64,000 nt of DNA, taken from NCBI GenBank assembly GCA_023376005.1, contig CM042141.1, positions 98,913,597 through 98,977,596 on the forward strand, read 5' to 3'. Made by a program: the position numbers and the translations under genes. Below, piece by piece: positions 61,700-64,000 of this stretch; the stretch's first letter is position 1; each line of letters opens with the position of its first letter. Source of the DNA: Doryteuthis pealeii. Lineage: Eukaryota; Mollusca; Cephalopoda; Myopsida; Loliginidae. The notes beneath the pieces were generated by a model, which saw only the letters and a list, made by a program, of their open reading frames with translations, was not told the DNA's origin and did not search any database.

Positions 61700-61940
61700 A
61701 TTTTAATATTATTTGGATTATTCGGACTATTGTCCTCATCTTTATTGTTATCTGTACAACAAGAAGATTCTCGAGTTCGAGAACGCTCCTGAGTCTGACA
61801 AGAAGGTTCCCAAGTTTGAGAAGAAATACCTGATGAAGGCCGGAAGGCACATTAGCTGAAACATTGTACAGATAACAATAAAGATGAGGATAATAGTCTG
61901 AATAATCCAAATGATACTAATTATCAAGCCTCATCTCAAA
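61700..61940. mobile_element. Compact foldback element
   Basis: About 45-bp inverted ends: gactattgtcctcatcttta at 61728 and taaagatgaggataatagtc at 61880. The right arm contains ctgatgaaggc and gctgaaac. A 20-bp imperfect repeat unit, ttcgagaacgctcc-like, lies in the middle. Confidence 0.78.
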
Positions 61941-62174
61941 AATTCCGTGATGTGTTTTTAACCTGAAAATATGTTTGAATTCTACTTTATTTTACATGCC
62001 ATTTCTTGATCTAATTGAATGATTATTGTTATATAAATATATTAATCATTGTTATAAAATTTATTAATCATGATATACACAATGGAAAATCTGTTTCAGA
62101 TTATATTTACATTTGAGGGGGGGGGTTAAGTGATGAATCTCAACCAATTCAAAATTGTTTTATTATTTTCCATT

Positions 62175-62275
62175 ATACAAGGTGTGTCAAAAAAAATAAC
62201 ATTCCATTCATTCTTGGTTTCTATCTTGCTAAATACAGCTTTAAAAACTTAGTACTTTTTTGACACACCTTGTAT
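62175..62275. mobile_element. mariner-like MITE (101 bp)
   Basis: Ends atacaaggtgtgtcaaaaaa and ttttttgacacaccttgtat, 20-bp perfect inverted repeats. Confidence 0.85.
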
Positions 62276-62294
62276 TCTGAAAAAAATTAATGAA

Positions 62295-62329
<35 letters not shown>

Positions 62330-62333
62330 CAGA

Positions 62334-62392
62334 ATATAAGGCGTGTCAAAAAGTACAAAAAATCTCAATACTTTTTTGAAACACCTTGTATG
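62334..62392. mobile_element. Short mariner-like MITE (59 bp)
   Basis: Ends ataaggcgtgtcaaaaagta and tacttttttgaaacacctt; same end family as 62175-62275, 60 bp away. Confidence 0.72.
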
Positions 62393-62667
62393 TAAAATTT
62401 TAAAACATTCCATAAAATAAGCACAAATTTGTTTGATGTTGTATTTTTATAGTTCTTGAGAAAAATCAAGAGTATCCAGTAACTGAAGAAGTTGATGTGA
62501 TATAGAAAAACTGGGCTCATTTTTGGATTCAGAGGTCAAAAAATAGTCAAAACCAAATGTCAGATCCAACTCAATGAAAATTATCCAGTGTTATTAAATC
62601 CCAGAGATCAATGGGTTACAATGATTTAAATTTACTCATCAATTATTAGTACAGGTTAAATGTACGG

Positions 62668-63185
62668 TAAGGGTTACCCAAAGCCAAACTTTTTTATTAC
62701 CTTATTTTTCCGATGCAGGTATCATTGGGAATGAGAAAAGTTTTGGTAGACAGGCAACAGTGATGCTGATAGCTTTTTGATTTAGTGCGTCCTGGGATAC
62801 ACATATTTGCTTTAAATGAGTCCTTGGGGAAATTCAAGTTTCTTAATAGATTGTAGGGTTTTTATTTATGATCTGGGGAAACAACTAAAGCCGTCTAACC
62901 CCTACCTTGTAACCTATCCTGTGTAATTCATTTCTAAGAAACTATTGAAATGTATTTACAGTTAGCTTGAAATAGTAAGGGAAGAAAAAAGAAAAATACT
63001 GAGATACATGAATATGATTTTACTGCGTCCTTTTAGATTTTTGTGCATCAGGGACAGGACACATACCTATCAGCATCTCTAGGCAAGGCTTTACTTTTCT
63101 AGCAAAACTTTTCTTATTCTCCAATGATATCTGGATTGGAAAAATAAGGCCTTAAAAAAAGGTTTGCTTGTGGGTTACTCTTTTA
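62668..63185. mobile_element. Same foldback family, split by a hAT-like element
   Basis: Left aagggttacccaaagccaaa through ggtatcattgggaatgagaa to ggtagacaggcaa, and right aggcaaggctttacttttct through ctccaatgatatctgg to gtgggttactctt, flank an insert at 62758-63089. Confidence 0.78.
62758..63089. mobile_element. hAT-like non-autonomous element, copy 3
   Basis: Inverted ends cagtgatgctgata and tatcagcatctct. The interior (gatttagtgcgtcctgggat, acccctaccttgtaacctat) matches 54076-54390 and 55758-56013. The flanks share aggcaa, a probable target duplication. Confidence 0.78.
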
Positions 63186-63664
63186 ACTTGGACTATATGG
63201 AGCAGGTATTCCCAACTTTTTTTTGCCATACCCCCAACTAATGACCTCTAAAATGCTGATTTCCCCCCACCCCATGTGACAATATATAATTCTTATAATT
63301 TAAAAAGTGAACTGTTTGACTGAAGAAGCTCAAAACTCCAATACGTTTTGTTTAAACAAAGTTCAAAAGAAGAAGCCATCTATGAAAAGTAAAAATGAAA
63401 TAAACAGAAGGCAGAAAATAATTTTTTTAAATGTAAATCGAAAATTTGGATTCAGACCTTGTTAGTCTCAATTGTACTTCCTCCCCCAAAAAATCAAATT
63501 GTCCTCCTGTGGGGCATATGCCCCATGTTGGGAACCCTGATATAGAGGGATTAAGAAAAATTGGTTTTAGTGTTCGTTTACAATATATTCATTTATGAAT
63601 TATCAGAATATTTTACAGGTATCTCACATTTTATAAGAAATAATCTGAAAGGCTTAGAATACAT

Positions 63665-63790
63665 TGGCTGTATCCCCTTGATGAGGGGTAACTTCTCCTT
63701 CAAAAAATGGATGTCCTGGGTATGACCCTAAACTGCATCTGATGGTGAGACTCCAATCTTGATATGGGGTTAGTGTATCCCCTGCCATAT
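63665..63790 (+). mobile_element. Short SINE with type C centre, partial
   Basis: Head ggctgtatccccttgatgag then gtcctgggtatgaccctaaa and ctgatggtgagactcc. Confidence 0.65.
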
Positions 63791-63934
63791 AAAATCTTGT
63801 TTACTCCACCTTTTGAATAATTTAATTAATTCTTTTCTAGTGAGAAGATGTTAAAAGATGTTAGAAAAGATGTCCTCTACTATTTTTCTATGCTTAACTG
63901 CAGAATGATCTATTTTCCATATCGGTCTAACAAC

Positions 63935-64000
63935 AAGGGAGTCTATCAATAGAGCATACACCTAGAAATCGCAAGGTTCTGGGTTTGGGACCAGTTGTCG
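63935..64000 (+). mobile_element. SINE type A head, cut by window edge
   Basis: Reads caatagagcatacaccta then gcaaggttctgggtttggga, the A- and B-box zone of type A; the remainder is outside. Confidence 0.6.

Larger units (their letters stand above)
48937..64000. other. At least 15 kb intron or 3' flank of the TBC1D8-like gene
   Basis: I searched for exons encoding the expected C-terminal region of the TBC1D8/9 family starting in phase 1 and found none. Most of 54-64 kb is repeats listed separately. Positions 49300-50450 and 51050-52900 are AT-rich and show nothing I recognise beyond homopolymers and TA or CA runs. Confidence 0.6.

Overview
The window looks like one intron-rich stretch of animal nuclear DNA, most likely from a mollusc and plausibly a coleoid cephalopod. 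It is AT-rich and holds long introns with GT-AG splice sites. Transposon remains are dense: tRNA-headed SINEs, 5S-rRNA-headed SINEs, several non-LTR retrotransposon tails, foldback elements, and TA, CA and GT microsatellites. The organism call is inference from this repeat style, because no species marker is present.

The only host gene I can support is on the plus strand. It is an incomplete TBC1D8/TBC1D9-family Rab GTPase-activating protein. I find 24 consecutive coding exons from 2519 to 48936. Together they are 2,556 nt and give 851 whole codons with every splice phase matching. In order they encode the end of the N-terminal region, GRAM domain 1, GRAM domain 2, a short linker, a TBC domain with both catalytic fingers, and an EF-hand. 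The first exon or exons lie left of the window, and the C-terminal exons lie right of it or are unrecognised. The paralogue looks closer to TBC1D8/TBC1D8B than to TBC1D9, judged from remembered family sequences and not from an alignment.

Everything else is intronic or flanking repeat. At 1-2518 there is a 370-bp repeat copy and a foldback. Intron 2 (5124-9730) and intron 4 (12098-17480) hold SINEs, LTR-like relics and foldbacks. Intron 9 has a 27-bp minisatellite and intron 13 a 37-bp minisatellite. Introns 3, 6, 8, 11, 12, 14, 20, 22 and 23 carry 3'-end pieces of at least four LINE families, and intron 9 carries a fifth. Intron 21 has a gag relic between inverted LTR-like pieces. Intron 22 has an internally deleted mariner transposase. 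From 48937 to the right edge there is at least 15 kb without a recognised exon. It contains runs of foldback elements separated by TA arrays, piggyBac-like elements at TTAA sites, nested SINEs and a hAT-like element inserted into a foldback.

I found no convincing new multi-gene system. The observations most worth following up are the run of foldback elements between TA arrays at 55.7-57.8 kb, the shared 3' tail on SINEs with different heads, hammerhead-like core motifs in several foldback families, datable nested insertions, and long hairpins just upstream of exons 14 and 16. All coordinates of repeats are by eye and may be off by tens of bases; exon borders were checked against reading phase.
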